Of a stretch of 64,000 nucleotides of DNA, positions 1 through 10,800 are shown piece after piece. The stretch's first letter is position 1; every line of letters starts with the position of its first letter. Position numbers and translations under genes: made by a program. A model generated the notes under the pieces. That model ran no database searches, had not been told where the DNA came from, and worked only from the letters and a program-made list of their open reading frames with translations. Origin of the DNA: JARYLZ01 sp964388275 (GTDB taxonomy: Bacteria > Bacteroidota > Ignavibacteria > SZUA-365); NCBI GenBank assembly GCA_964388275.1, contig CAYLZD010000006.1, positions 62,001 through 126,000 on the forward strand, read 5' to 3'.

Positions 1-1085
1 AAGACCTCGTCGCGGCCGTTGTTGCCCGCGGCGGCGACAACGACGGCGCCCTTCGCCAGAGCATAGTCAATTCTGTCGATTTCGCTCTGAAGATAGCCGC
101 CCGCGCCGCCCCAGCTGCAATTGATGACGACGGCGCCCATGTCGGCCGCGTATACGATTCCGTCGTAACCGCGGATGATGCTTTCGCCGCCCGCGTCGGA
201 GCCGCATTTGACCGGGAGATAACTGCATTCGAAGGCCACGCCGGCTATGCCCTTGGAGTTGTTGCCAATGGCCGCGGTTATTCCGGCTACGTGCGTGCCG
301 TGATTGTTGCCGGTTTGTGTCGGCAGGGGATTTGTGTCGTAATACGCACCGCCGCCGCTGCCGTCGGCACCGGCGAAATCGATGCCTATGATGTCGTCCA
401 CGTATCCGTTGCCGTCGTCGTCTATGCCGTTGAGGTCGGCTGTCGTGAAGCGCCCGTCTTTGTTGATGTCCTCGCCTGGATTTATGGCCGTGTTATCCCT
501 CAGATCCTCGTGCGTCCACTGCACTCCGGAATCGACAATTCCTATGATAATATCCTTTTTGCCGCGTGTGATCTCCCATGCGTCCTTGACTCGCATCGCG
601 TCGAGCGCGTACTGCTGCCCGAGCATGGCGTCGTTGGGCGCGTATGCCGTCCTGTGTATTCTTTCCGGTTCGGCGTACTCGACGCCCGGCACGGCGCAGA
701 GAGCCCGTGCAACTTCGATGGGATCGGAATTCGAGGAATACGTTATCCTGTACATGCGGTCGAGGCCGAAATCGGCGCCCGAGCCGTTGGCTCTGTTCCG
801 GAGCGGCGGATACATCTGCATGGTTTCGTGCACTCCGTATCGGATGTACACCGTGCCCGCGGCCGGCAAAGCAGCCGAATGTTTCGAGAGATGGCGCTTC
901 ACTTCGGGAGCGAATTTCACGATCACGGTTCTCGCTTGCCATTCTCCGCCTTTCAGGCGGTCGAGACGATATGTGTTGCCGCCGCCGCCCGAAGGTGACG
1001 CGGCTGAAGCCGTGGCGGAGACAAGAGAAAACAGTATGACTGCACGCAGGAGAAGGTATGCGGGGAATTTCGTCGCCAAATGCAT
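1..1085 (-). CDS. Secreted subtilisin-family (S8) serine protease, partial
   Basis: Secreted endopeptidase of the subtilase family; the 3' end lies beyond the window. Reading from an ATG at 1085 gives 361 codons with an N-terminal hydrophobic signal peptide (about residues 5-27), a propeptide-like stretch, then the catalytic Asp185 in IVDSGVQWTHEDL, His262 in NNHGTHVAG and the oxyanion Asn355 in AAAGNNG. The catalytic Ser region (GTSMA) is not in the window. Between Asp and His is an acidic calcium-loop-like insert (DINKDGRFTTADLNGIDDDG). The protein would be exported and may carry a C-terminal sorting tail outside the window. The family call is secure; the substrate is unknown. Confidence 0.93.
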   Translation of the reverse strand, partial: MHLATKFPAYLLLRAVILFSLVSATASAASPSGGGGNTYRLDRLKGGEWQARTVIVKFAPEVKRHLSKHSAALPAAGTVYIRYGVHETMQMYPPLRNRANGSGADFGLDRMYRITYSSNSDPIEVARALCAVPGVEYAEPERIHRTAYAPNDAMLGQQYALDAMRVKDAWEITRGKKDIIIGIVDSGVQWTHEDLRDNTAINPGEDINKDGRFTTADLNGIDDDGNGYVDDIIGIDFAGADGSGGGAYYDTNPLPTQTGNNHGTHVAGITAAIGNNSKGIAGVAFECSYLPVKCGSDAGGESIIRGYDGIVYAADMGAVVINCSWGGAGGYLQSEIDRIDYALAKGAVVVAAAGNNGRDEV

Positions 1086-1270
1086 GTGTTGTGCGGATAA
1101 TGGTTGTTTGCGGAACGCGCCGGCTTCAGGCGTCGGCGCTCCGTGGAATTACTGCTCAAAAATCGGATAAAATCGTTCCACGATGCAAGGCGAAAATGAA
1201 TTGCGGCGTACTTTCTGCGATGATCGGCCCTGGAAGCTGGGCGTCCCGGCGCCGGAACGGCCGGCCGTTA

Positions 1271-2263
1271 TCAATTCAGCTTCACGACTCTGCCCAGCAC
1301 GACCGGGGCTTCGGCCTGCAACTCGGACATCAACTCCCCTGTTCTCCGCTCATCCGCTATCAATATCATGCCGATGCCGAGGTTGAACGTGCGGCGCATG
1401 TCCTCCTCCGGCACCCGGCCGAGTTTCTGAATCACTCCGAAAATGGGCGGCCGTGTCCATGCGTTCCAGTCGACGTCGAGTGACAGGTTCTTCGGGATGA
1501 CGCGCATGGTGTTGCCGACAATGCCGCCGCCGGTTATATGCGAAACGCCGTGTACCGCGCCTACGCGCAGCAACGGATGCACAGAGTTCAGATAGGAACG
1601 ATGCACCGCGAGCAGCGCCTCGCCGAGAGTGCAGCCGAGCTCGTCAAAACTGGCGTTCAGCCCGAAATGCGGCAGCAGCGCGGCGCGCGCCAGCGAGTAG
1701 CCGTTGGTGTGCAGACCGGTGGAAGGCAGACCGATGAGAACATCGCCCTCGGCGACGTTGTCGCGGCTCAGTATGGCGCTTTTCTCCACGATGCCGACTA
1801 TCGTTCCCGCGATGTCGTATTCGTCAGGTGAATACATGCCCGGCATCTCGGCTGTTTCTCCGCCGATCAACGCGCACCCGTTTTCGCGGCAGGCGGCGAC
1901 GAAGCCGAGTATCACTTGTTCGGCCACTTCCGGCCTCAGTTTGCCGGTCGCGAAATAATCCAGGAAAAAAAGCGGGCGAGCTCCCGTGGTGAGTATGTCG
2001 TTCACGCAGTGATTTACAAGGTCGCGTCCGACCGTGTCGTGTTTCCCGAGCATGGCGGCGATTTTCAACTTCGTGCCTACGCCGTCCACGCTGGAAACGA
2101 GCACCGGCTCTTTATAATCCCTGAAAGAAGCGTCGAAAAGCGCGCCGAAAGATCCGATGTCGTTGAGCACCGCGGGGGTATGAGTGCTTCTCACGGCGCC
2201 GGTTATGCGCCGCACGGTTTCCTCGCCGGCGTCGATGTCGACTCCGGCGGCCTTATAGGTCAT
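1271..2263 (-). CDS. purM: Phosphoribosylformylglycinamidine cyclo-ligase
   Basis: AIR synthetase, the fifth step of purine synthesis: ATP-dependent ring closure of FGAM to AIR in the cytoplasm. The 330-residue protein starts MTYKAAGVDIDAG, the conserved N-terminus of the family, so ATG 2263 is preferred over longer in-frame starts (up to 2422). GVDGVGTKLKIA and GGETAEMPGMY are the ATP/substrate-binding signatures, and ITGGGIVGN follows in the C-terminal half. Length is slightly under the usual 340-350. It is monocistronic-looking, 185 bp from the protease gene downstream and divergent from the small lipoprotein gene upstream. No other pur gene is nearby. Confidence 0.96.
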   Translation of the reverse strand: MTYKAAGVDIDAGEETVRRITGAVRSTHTPAVLNDIGSFGALFDASFRDYKEPVLVSSVDGVGTKLKIAAMLGKHDTVGRDLVNHCVNDILTTGARPLFFLDYFATGKLRPEVAEQVILGFVAACRENGCALIGGETAEMPGMYSPDEYDIAGTIVGIVEKSAILSRDNVAEGDVLIGLPSTGLHTNGYSLARAALLPHFGLNASFDELGCTLGEALLAVHRSYLNSVHPLLRVGAVHGVSHITGGGIVGNTMRVIPKNLSLDVDWNAWTRPPIFGVIQKLGRVPEEDMRRTFNLGIGMILIADERRTGELMSELQAEAPVVLGRVVKLN

Positions 2264-2478
2264 GCTCACGTCGTTTTCCTCATGCTTCTGCATACGCATA
2301 CAAGGTACGAGCCGGACGCCGGGAAAAAAAGTTGCCGGCGCGGTCGCGTCGTCGGCTTTTCTTTCTCCGAGTATTTCACGTTTTTTCCGTGGACGGTCGG
2401 GTACCGGGCCCCGGAGCTTCATACCGGCGCGTTCCGAAACCGCGGCTCATTCACTTCCAAAATCGAGGAATCCAGATC

Positions 2479-2823
2479 ATGAAATTCTTCAGCGCTTTGA
2501 CCCTGCTCGCCGTGTTTCTCTTCGCATTTCAGGGCTGCAGTGACGATCCGCCCACGCTGCGCGTCCGCAACGATTTCACGAAGAAGGCGAACCTGCAGTT
2601 CAAGCCGTCTGTCGGCAGCACTTTCAACATAAACGACGTGGAAGCCGGCGCCGCCACCGAGTATCGCGACATCGCCGAAGCGACGTTCATAGTCACTGCG
2701 ACCATTCAGGGCGAGACCGAAGCGCCGACCGCTGAATTCACTTCGAAGAACAACTATCGATACACGATAGTGGTCACGAACGACAATCCGCCCACGCTGC
2801 GGACCGAATCTGAGGAGCGCTGA
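2479..2823 (+). CDS. Small secreted lipoprotein
   Basis: Predicted lipoprotein of 114 residues. The N-terminus is a hydrophobic signal ending in a lipobox-like FQGC, with the acylated Cys at residue 20, followed by SDDPP. The rest is beta-rich, with a repeated DxPPTLR at start and end. The region LRVRNDFTKKANLQFK resembles the start of DUF4397-type envelope domains, but that is only a resemblance. ATG 2479 is chosen because GAGGA lies 9 nt upstream at 2465-2469 and it places the signal peptide at the N-terminus. No function can be named. Confidence 0.8.
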   Translation: MKFFSALTLLAVFLFAFQGCSDDPPTLRVRNDFTKKANLQFKPSVGSTFNINDVEAGAATEYRDIAEATFIVTATIQGETEAPTAEFTSKNNYRYTIVVTNDNPPTLRTESEER

Positions 2824-3005
2824 CGCGCACGCCGGAGCGAGTTGACGTCGGGCCCGAATTTCCGCATTGCGGGAGAAGTTTCCGACGGGTATTCTAAGAG
2901 CAGTCGGAACGGCGCGGTTCGTGGCGTGCGGCTCTGTTCTCGAGACGAGCGCGGCGGGATGTTTCCCGCCGCCGAGGGCATCATAAACAACAGGCGCTGA
3001 AAATC

Positions 3006-4784
3006 ATGAAACGCCGATACATTTTTCTTGCCGCGTTGCTTTTTGCAGCCGAGCTATGCCGGGCTCAATCCGACCAGCAGAAGGTTCACGAGTTGTATCA
3101 GCGCGGTATAAACGCGGTGCAGAGCGAGGATTTCGGCGAGGCGATCTCGGCCTTCACTGAAATCACGAAATTGCGCCCCGCTGAAGCGAAGGCGTTTTTC
3201 AATCTCGGCAAGGCCTATTACAAGGCCGGCAGATTTTCGGAGGCATTGATACCTCTTAAAAAAACGCTGGAACTCGCGAGCGAAACCGCCGAGGCGCATT
3301 TCACGCTCGCTCTGGCTTTCAACAAACTCGGCAAAGCCGCGGATGAGATTGCCTCATACCGCTCGGCGCTGGCGGTCAAGCCGGAATATCCGGAAGCTCT
3401 CTACAATCTAGGTGTGACATTGGCCATGGCAAGGCGTTTCGAGGAGGCTCTGAGCCCCCTCGACGCCCTCTCAAAACTCCGTCCGGACGACGCGAAATTG
3501 TGGTTCACGCTCGGCGTGGTCTACAACAACTTGAAGCGCTCCGAAGACGCGGTGGCCGCGTACGGGAAAGCCTCGATTCTCAAGCCGGACTATTTCGATG
3601 CCTACGTCAACCTGGCCTCGCTGCACGACAGAGCGGGCAGGCCGGATGAGGCTCTGGATGCCGTCGAAGCGGGGCTGAAGGTGAAATCGGACGACCCGGA
3701 GTTATACTACATCAAGGGGAAGTCCCACGCCGCGCGGGGAGAAAAGGAACAAGCGCTCTCTGCGTTCGAGAAAGCGGCCGGGTTGAAGGCTGGAGGATAT
3801 CCCGAGGCCTCTTATCAGCGCGGAGCGCTGTTGGCCGGCGCCGGCCGGCATGCCGATGCCGCCGCCGCATTCCGCGAGGCCGTCGTCGCGCGCCCCGCTT
3901 TCAAGGAAGCGGCGCTCAAACTCGCCGAATCGTTGTACGCAATGGAAAATTACTCCGATGCGGCCTCCGCCTTTCTCCGGGCCTCTGAGATGTACGGCGG
4001 AAACGCGATGGCTCTTTACAACGCCGGTTTGTGCTACGACCGGCTCGGAAGATTTTCCGAAGCCGTTGACGCATACAAACGCTGCCTGATGCTCAAACCC
4101 GAGTACGCGAACGCCTCACGGGCGCTCGGCGACCTTTACACCCGCAACAAGGAACCTCTGTCGGCCGCCGCGACTCTGCGCGAAGCCGTGAAGTACTCTC
4201 CAGGCGATGCGCAACTCTGGTTCGCGCTCGGAGTGGCTCTCGATATGGCGGACAGGGAAAGCGAAGCGGAGCAGGCCTTCGTGCGTGTGACCGCTCTGGA
4301 TTCGTCGCATTACAGGGCATGGAAAAACCTCGGCTTCATATCCATGCGCCTCAACAAGCATGCTCAGGCTTCGGAAGCTCTGGCGCGGGCCGCGCGGGCG
4401 CTACCGGACGACGCGATTACACAGGCCAATCTGGGATTGTCTCTGTCGAGCACGGGAAGAAAGAAGGAAAGCATTGAGCCGCTCCGAGCTTCGCTGCGTC
4501 TCGACTCCACTTTGCACGAATCCGCGTTGCTGCTGGGCATGACGTTGCTGGAACTTCAGCGATCCGAAGAAGCCGTGGAACCGCTTCTCGCCGCGCAGCG
4601 GATGACGCCCCGGGATGCGCGCAGCGTCGCCGCGCTGGGCGAAGCCTACGCCGCGCTCGGGCGGCGGGAGGACGCTCTGCGCCAGTATGCGTTGCTGATG
4701 GAACTGGACGGTAAACGAGCCGCGGCGTTGAATGCGAGGATCGAGGCGATGGGTGATGCGGGGAAAGCGAATAGTGATAAGTGA
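3006..4784 (+). CDS. Periplasmic tetratricopeptide-repeat protein
   Basis: A 592-residue exported TPR protein. Residues 1-20 form a signal peptide (MKRRYIFLAALLFAAELCRA). The remainder is about sixteen consecutive 34-residue TPR units, seen as recurring patterns such as AEAHFTLALAFNKLGK and PEALYNLGVTLAMARR with Pro at helix ends. TPR arrays act as protein-binding scaffolds; no catalytic domain is present. It converges with the GH106 gene on the other strand, 16 bp away, and follows the lipoprotein gene after 182 bp. The partner is unknown. Confidence 0.88.
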   Translation: MKRRYIFLAALLFAAELCRAQSDQQKVHELYQRGINAVQSEDFGEAISAFTEITKLRPAEAKAFFNLGKAYYKAGRFSEALIPLKKTLELASETAEAHFTLALAFNKLGKAADEIASYRSALAVKPEYPEALYNLGVTLAMARRFEEALSPLDALSKLRPDDAKLWFTLGVVYNNLKRSEDAVAAYGKASILKPDYFDAYVNLASLHDRAGRPDEALDAVEAGLKVKSDDPELYYIKGKSHAARGEKEQALSAFEKAAGLKAGGYPEASYQRGALLAGAGRHADAAAAFREAVVARPAFKEAALKLAESLYAMENYSDAASAFLRASEMYGGNAMALYNAGLCYDRLGRFSEAVDAYKRCLMLKPEYANASRALGDLYTRNKEPLSAAATLREAVKYSPGDAQLWFALGVALDMADRESEAEQAFVRVTALDSSHYRAWKNLGFISMRLNKHAQASEALARAARALPDDAITQANLGLSLSSTGRKKESIEPLRASLRLDSTLHESALLLGMTLLELQRSEEAVEPLLAAQRMTPRDARSVAALGEAYAALGRREDALRQYALLMELDGKRAAALNARIEAMGDAGKANSDK

Positions 4785-4800
4785 AATGTGAAGTAGGGCG

Positions 4801-6699
4801 CTATTTCGCGGCTTGCGCCGGGTCGTATCCGATATCGTGGAAGCGCGCGGCGCCGTTGCCGTCAATTTCGAGCAGAAGGGACTGTCCGGGTTCAAAACTG
4901 AGCGTTAGATCGGTTGAACGTCCCGCATGGTTGACGCGTATCCGCATCGTTTCTCCACGCGCGGTTCTCGATATACCGTATGGAAGAGGATAGCGGACCA
5001 GACGCGTCAGCGGATTCGCAAAGAATATCCAAAGAGTGTCGCCCTCGGCCCGCGCGCGGAATTCGGGCAGGTCTGTTCCTTCAACGAGTGGAGGGTGGTC
5101 CGGGACCGCATCGCCGTCTACCCTCACACAGGGCATGGACAGGAATGCGGACAGCAGGAGCTCATAGTCCCGGCTCCGAATCCGCCCGGGCTCCACCGGC
5201 GTCGCGGTCAGATGGATCTTCAGCCCTTGCTCCGCCAAGTCGGACAACGTGGCCAGGACGTCCCGTTCGAGATAAACCGCGTCGATGAACAGCTCGGAGA
5301 AGCGCATGCTGCCGACGGTGAGCACGCCTTTTTGCACTGTCGCCCGGCGAAGGAATCCGTGGTTTATCCACAAGGGTTGATAGCCGCGCAGCCGCTCGGG
5401 AGTTCTTATAGTGCGTAATTCGTATTCGCCCCAAGCCCACGGGAGTTTCAGCGAATCTGGGTACTCGACGCCCATGCGGGCGTCCTCGAGAGGGAGGTAC
5501 ACCGCGACGTCGCTCCAGACGACGCCTTTGCGCATGACGCGCGAAACTTTCTCGATGTATCGGTTGAAAGACGGGAGCTCATCCACGAACGACGCTCCCG
5601 GACCCACGTGCACGGAAGCATAGAACATTTCGTTCCTGCCCGGAGGATTGTAAGGCATCCCGTGCCATATGATGCCGTTGATCCCGTTGGCGAAAAGCGC
5701 ATCGGCCACGAGTTTCAAGTCGGAAACGAGTTCCTCGCCCTGATGAGGCGAGGGACCAGGCCAGCGATGCCAACCGTAAACGCAAGTGAAGCTCTCGGCC
5801 GTCACGATATTTTTGAAAGAAAGAGCGGCAGCGGATGCAGGGATGAGCGAAAAATGCGGCTCGAAGAGCAGAGCTTCGGATTCCGGGACGTCCACGCGCG
5901 AGAATGCCTCAATCAGGTCCGCCGGAGCGCCGCCGCACTGTGCCCGGGAGAATGCGCCCCGCGAATGCGCCTCTACGGTGAAGGGTGTATAAAACTCGTC
6001 TATCACGTAATCGGAAAGCAGCTTCATGTAATCGTGAAAGACAGCCTCGTATCCGGGTGTGAAAAGACTGTCCATGAAGGGAAGCAGGTCGTACCCGAAA
6101 CGCAGCTGGAAGGCAGTGTCGAATCCTGCGGTGAAGAGGCCTCTGGTTTCGACCTCCCAGGAATCGCAGAAGAGTGCGGATCCAGGGCCGCTCAGGGCTT
6201 CTTCGAGAGCTCCGCCGATTCGGGCCGCGTAGCGATGCAGCGCCCGTTTGTCGAGATGGTTGATGACTCGACCTCGAGTGGAATGTTCCCAGGTCAGCCG
6301 CATCGAGGCGCGGGGTTCGCTTTCTCCGAACAGCCTGGTTGCGTCTTCGGGCGGCACCCGGCTGTCGCCGAAAGGCCATAGCGTGCCGAAAGTGAAATCG
6401 CAGGAAAGCCCGCGTTCGGATGCCCGTTTCTTTGCGAAAGCCGCCGTGCGGGACCATTCCGGCGACAGCCAGACGTCGCGCTCCGCCGCGCTGTCTCCCT
6501 TCAATGGATATACCCACGCGATTTCCACTCCGCCGAAACCGTTTTCGTCGAGCCACTCGAGCTGGCTCGCTATATCGGCCGTGTCGATGACGGACGCAAA
6601 CCACCACCAGCGCGTGAGCGGTTTGGCCGCGTAATCAGGCGAGAGCTGCGCTGAGGAAGTCGCGAATACAAGAAGCGGAAGAAGTGGAAGGATTCGCAT
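4801..6699 (-). CDS. GH106-family alpha-L-rhamnosidase-like glycoside hydrolase
   Basis: Secreted glycosidase-like protein of 632 residues with a signal peptide (residues 1-18). Family GH106 hallmarks are visible near the N-terminus: PLTRWWWF (28-34), then QLEWLDENGFGGVEIAWVYP, followed by an ALFCDSWEVE segment and FRFGYDLLPFMDSLF-like text typical of the barrel. GH106 enzymes release terminal alpha-L-rhamnose from glycosides or polysaccharides. At 632 residues it is shorter than many GH106 proteins (often above 800), so C-terminal accessory domains are missing. The next gene upstream on the same strand (6815-7594) encodes rhamnulose-1-phosphate aldolase, which independently supports a rhamnose role. 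Confidence 0.78.
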   Translation of the reverse strand: MRILPLLPLLVFATSSAQLSPDYAAKPLTRWWWFASVIDTADIASQLEWLDENGFGGVEIAWVYPLKGDSAAERDVWLSPEWSRTAAFAKKRASERGLSCDFTFGTLWPFGDSRVPPEDATRLFGESEPRASMRLTWEHSTRGRVINHLDKRALHRYAARIGGALEEALSGPGSALFCDSWEVETRGLFTAGFDTAFQLRFGYDLLPFMDSLFTPGYEAVFHDYMKLLSDYVIDEFYTPFTVEAHSRGAFSRAQCGGAPADLIEAFSRVDVPESEALLFEPHFSLIPASAAALSFKNIVTAESFTCVYGWHRWPGPSPHQGEELVSDLKLVADALFANGINGIIWHGMPYNPPGRNEMFYASVHVGPGASFVDELPSFNRYIEKVSRVMRKGVVWSDVAVYLPLEDARMGVEYPDSLKLPWAWGEYELRTIRTPERLRGYQPLWINHGFLRRATVQKGVLTVGSMRFSELFIDAVYLERDVLATLSDLAEQGLKIHLTATPVEPGRIRSRDYELLLSAFLSMPCVRVDGDAVPDHPPLVEGTDLPEFRARAEGDTLWIFFANPLTRLVRYPLPYGISRTARGETMRIRVNHAGRSTDLTLSFEPGQSLLLEIDGNGAARFHDIGYDPAQAAK

Positions 6700-6771
6700 G
6701 AGACGGAATTTTTTCAGCCCGCATTGTGCTTGGGATTAGATGAGCCGGAGAGCCGATATTTTCAGAACGAG

Positions 6772-6826
6772 GTCCGACGTCCAACGGTCCCCTCAAACGT
6801 CCAACGCATTCCGTTCAACGTCTACC
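6772..6826. repeat. Short degenerate heptamer repeat (gtccaac-like)
   Basis: A run of 7-bp units related to GTCCAAC lies between rhaD and the GH106 gene and touches the 3' end of rhaD: gtccgac, gtccaac, ggtcccc, a 6-bp tcaaac, gtccaac, gcattcc, gttcaac, gtctacc. Two exact copies of ACGTCCAACG start 20 bp apart (6777 and 6797). It may be a decayed tandem repeat or a pair of operator half-sites. Confidence 0.4.
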
Positions 6827-7594
6827 TAAATCCCGCAATTCCTCGATTTCGGCGAAAGTCAATCCTTGCGGAGAATAACCGGCGCTCTTGCAGATGAAAT
6901 ACACGCGCACGGCCTTTATGACCGCATCTATCATGTCGAAAGCCGCTTCGGAGGTTTCTCCGACGGCCAGAATGCCGTGCTTGGCCCAGACGACGACGCT
7001 GCGTTCGTTCAGTGACGCAACGGTTGCGTCGGCGATGCTTTGAGTGGCGGAGATTTCGTACGGCAGGAGGCCGATGCCGTCTGGGAGGAAGAAGGCGATT
7101 TCCGGATGCATGCTCCAGATCAGGCGGTTCAACGCCAGCTCGTCAGAATATTCGTGGTGTTGCGTTATGGCTATGATCTCGGCGGGGTGCGTATGAACCA
7201 CAGAGGCCTCGCTGCGCCTGCTCGCCTCCAGATGGGCTTGGATGGCCAGATGTACCGGCAACTCGGTGCTTGGTTCCCGACCGAATTTTCCGTCGAGGCC
7301 GAGCACGGGAATGTAGGATTCCCCGTCGGCTGAGATGCGCAGAAGCGCCAGGTTAGACGCGGGATCCCTCGCGATGTCGCGCATTCGGGTTCCGGACCCG
7401 GTTATCAGCAAGGCTTGCCCGGCTAAAGACGGGCAAGGCCGAGGCAGAGGCACGGGTGAGCCTGCGGGATAATCATCGTATGGCAGAATCGAGTCGGTGA
7501 TGACGCGGCAGGATATGTTGCCGGCGCGGCTTTCCGCCCAGCCGCGCTCGTTCAAAAGGCCTGCCGCGGAAGCGATGTCGGCGAGTATCTGCAT
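6815..7594 (-). CDS. rhaD: Rhamnulose-1-phosphate aldolase (class II aldolase family)
   Basis: Zinc-dependent cleavage of L-rhamnulose-1-phosphate to dihydroxyacetone phosphate and L-lactaldehyde. The 259-residue protein has the family layout: GNISCR near residue 25, LLITGSGTRMRDI phosphate-binding segment, Glu111 in STELPVH, zinc ligands His134 and His136 in VVHTHPAE, and His206 in WAKHGIL. These correspond to Glu117, His141, His143 and His212 of the E. coli enzyme. The tract LNRLIWSMHPE...FFLPDGIGLLPY is more RhaD-like than FucA- or AraD-like. ATG 7594 is preferred because the in-frame ATG at 7687 adds 31 residues with no homology. No rhamnose isomerase or kinase is in the window. Confidence 0.87.
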   Translation of the reverse strand: MQILADIASAAGLLNERGWAESRAGNISCRVITDSILPYDDYPAGSPVPLPRPCPSLAGQALLITGSGTRMRDIARDPASNLALLRISADGESYIPVLGLDGKFGREPSTELPVHLAIQAHLEASRRSEASVVHTHPAEIIAITQHHEYSDELALNRLIWSMHPEIAFFLPDGIGLLPYEISATQSIADATVASLNERSVVVWAKHGILAVGETSEAAFDMIDAVIKAVRVYFICKSAGYSPQGLTFAEIEELRDLGRR

Positions 7595-7836
7595 CTGTCC
7601 GGAATATTGCTGTTTCTGACTTCTACAATTATTCGTTCGTAACAAAAGCGGGTTTGAAGATCCGAGCCTGCGGCCGCGAACCGGCATGGGAACGCGATTT
7701 CACTGCAATGCTTCTAAAAGTACTCCGGATTCACAGTATCTCCAAGACACGACCGGCTTTCCAGTTATGCCGATTTTAGATACATTCCGCAGTGGTCGCT
7801 GCAGGACTCCTCACAAACACAAGCTGCGGGTTTGCC

Positions 7837-10800
7837 ATGTTTCATCGTTATCCCCTTCCGGCAATCTTATCAATCCTCGCAATCGTTATCATCTCCGCCG
7901 CCGCCCGATCCGCGCCTGTCAGCTTCGTGCCGGTCACCCTCCGGCAACCGGACGGAAAGGAACTCAAGTGTTTCGCCAGCGGTGACGAGTTCTACAACTG
8001 GCTGCATGACAAGGACGGGTATACTATCATGCAGGATCCGTCCACGGGATTCTACGTCTACGCAGCGAAAAGCGACGGGCGGCTGAAACCGACCGCTCAT
8101 CTGGCGGGGGCCGCCGATCCCGCGGCGGCCGGGCTCGAGCCCTGGCTCAGAATGGACCTCGACCAACTCTCCGCGATGCCTTTCATGAAAGCGGGCGCGG
8201 GCAGAGGCGACCCCGTGATCGCCGCGCCGACAAAGGGGATTTTCGACAACATAGTGATCTTCATCCGCTTCAAGGACGAGAACGAGTTCAAGGATTCGCT
8301 CTCCTATTACGGCAAGATGTACAACGCTCCTTCCGGCAATTCGCTGCTGTCGTACTACAAGGAGGTTTCGTACAACACTTTGACGATACGCACATCCTTT
8401 TTCCCGAAAACACCGGACGACTTGGTGCTCTCGTATCAGGATTCGCTTCCCCGCTCCTACTACAAACCTTACAATGAGGCCACGAATCCAGACGGCTACA
8501 TGAGCGACTCGCGCGCGCGCGAGGAGAATCTGCTTCTCCGGGCTCTGGATTACGTGTGCGGACAGGTGCCCGACACATTGATACTCGACGGCGACAAGGA
8601 CGGTTTCATCGACAATGTCTCGTTCCTCATATCCGGCGAACCGACCGCCTGGGCGACCTTGCTGTGGCCGCACATGACGAGTCTCAGCCGCAGTTTCAGC
8701 ATCAACGGCGCCAGGGTGAGAACCTACAACTTTCTTATCGAGTCGTTTTACAGGAACGGGAAGGGCGTCGAGGTCGTGTGTCACGAGATGTTCCATTCGC
8801 TCGGAGCGCCCGATCTGTACAGGTATTCGAACACGGGAATCACGCCCGTCGGTCCGTGGGATATAATGGCCAACACGCTCAATCCGGCGCAGCACATGGG
8901 CGCGTATATGAAGTGGAGATACGGGAAGTGGATCTCCTCCATTCCCGAAATCCGCACACCCGGCGCATACACTCTATCGCCCGTGACATCGCCGACAAAC
9001 AACTGTTACAAAATCGCCTCGCCTTATTCCACCAACGAGTATTTCGTGGTCGAGTACAGGAAAAAGGGGACCGCCTTCTTCGACAACACAGTTCCCGCGG
9101 ACGGACTTCTGGTCTACCGTATCAACACGCTGTACAGGGGCAACGCGGGCGGCCCGCCCGATGAAGTATATCTCTACCGGCCGGACGGGACGCGCACTAC
9201 CAGCGGCAACATCAATGCGGCGAATTTCAGCAGCGCCGCGGGACGCACTCAGATAAACGACCGGACCAATCCGTCGAGCTTTCTCACCGACGGCAAGAAG
9301 GGAGGCCTGAACATACATTCCGTGGGCGCGCCGGGCGCGACGATTTCGTTCCAGGTGGGGCTCGACACATTGATGATACAGCTCACCTCGCCGCTCGCCG
9401 GAGCTCAATGGGAAGTCGGTTCAAGGAAGCGCATCAACTGGATCACGAACGGCGTAGCTCGCAGGATACTGGTCGAGTATTCCACGAACGACGGCGCGGA
9501 CTGGGACGTGATAGCATCACCCGCGACCGGACCTTTTTACTGGACGGTCCCCGATTCGCCTTCCCGCCACTGCAGGTTCCGCATCAGCGATGTATCCAAT
9601 CCAATTCTGCGCGACAGCGTCGCCTTCTCGATCTGTCCGAAATTCTACCGCGTGCTCTTCAATTACGACGTCACCGACTCGACGGAAATGACCGACAATT
9701 TCGGCGTGTCCTTCGTGGACGGCCGTTTCTGGACTTCGCGGGCCGGCAGCGATCATTGCGCCGAGTGGTCGCGCGAAGGCAAACTGCTGAACGAATTCCT
9801 GCTGCAGGGCGCGATGGGGATTAAGGCCTTCACGACGGACGGCAGGTATCTCTACGCAGCCACCGGTTCGGACCGCATCGCCCAGATCGACATCGACGAG
9901 AAGAAGCGCATCGCGCTGATTGTCGGGCCCATGCGCGCGCAATTCCTCACCTGGGATCCGACCGCCGATGGAGGCAGCGGCGGTTTCTGGATCGGCTCGC
10001 CGGGCAGCGACATAGTTCAGATTTCCATGCAGGGAGCGGAACTGGCGCGCATCGATTCCGCTTCGCTTAACGATCCGAACATCACGGGCATCGCTTTCGA
10101 CGGCCACAGTCCGGGCGGGCCATATCTCTGGACTTTCTCGCGAAGCGCGCTGGGAAAATCACAGTTTCTGAACAGGCTGAGCCTGCCCGACGGCGTTCCG
10201 ACCGGCCTTTTCCACGACGTCCTCATGGACATTGGTTACACCACGGCCGACGGACTAGCCGGAGGGTTGAGCATCAGCACCGATGTGATACCCGGCAAGG
10301 CGGTGTTGTGCGGCACGCTGCTGGGAATCCCGAACAGGATGTTCGGTTACGAGCTGCCGGACCTTTCTCCGTCGCTATTGTTCGAGGAGAACTTTCCGTA
10401 TCCCGCTGAAGCGCGTCTCAGCGACCATGGTTGGGCGGTCGACAACGGCGTCTCCGTGCAACCGGTGACGACAGTCGGCAAGGGATTGTTCTACACGGGC
10501 TATATTTCGTCGAACATCGGATTTTCGGCTCTTCTGAGAGGGGGAGCGGGCAACAGGCAGGACGTCATACGCCCGTTCACGGAGACTCGCGACCTGCCGC
10601 TATATGCCGCACTGCTGGTGCACGCGATCCAACTGCCCTCCGTTCCAGCGCCGTTTCTGGAAATTCTTCCCGCGACGGGGGCCGATCCCGGCGTCTTGCT
10701 TTTCATCAAGCAGGCAGCCGGGGGAGGAGTGCAGTTCGGCGTCGGCAGAAGCGCCGATCCTGACGCGGCCGATTATTCCGACGTCGTCTGTCCGCTCGAT

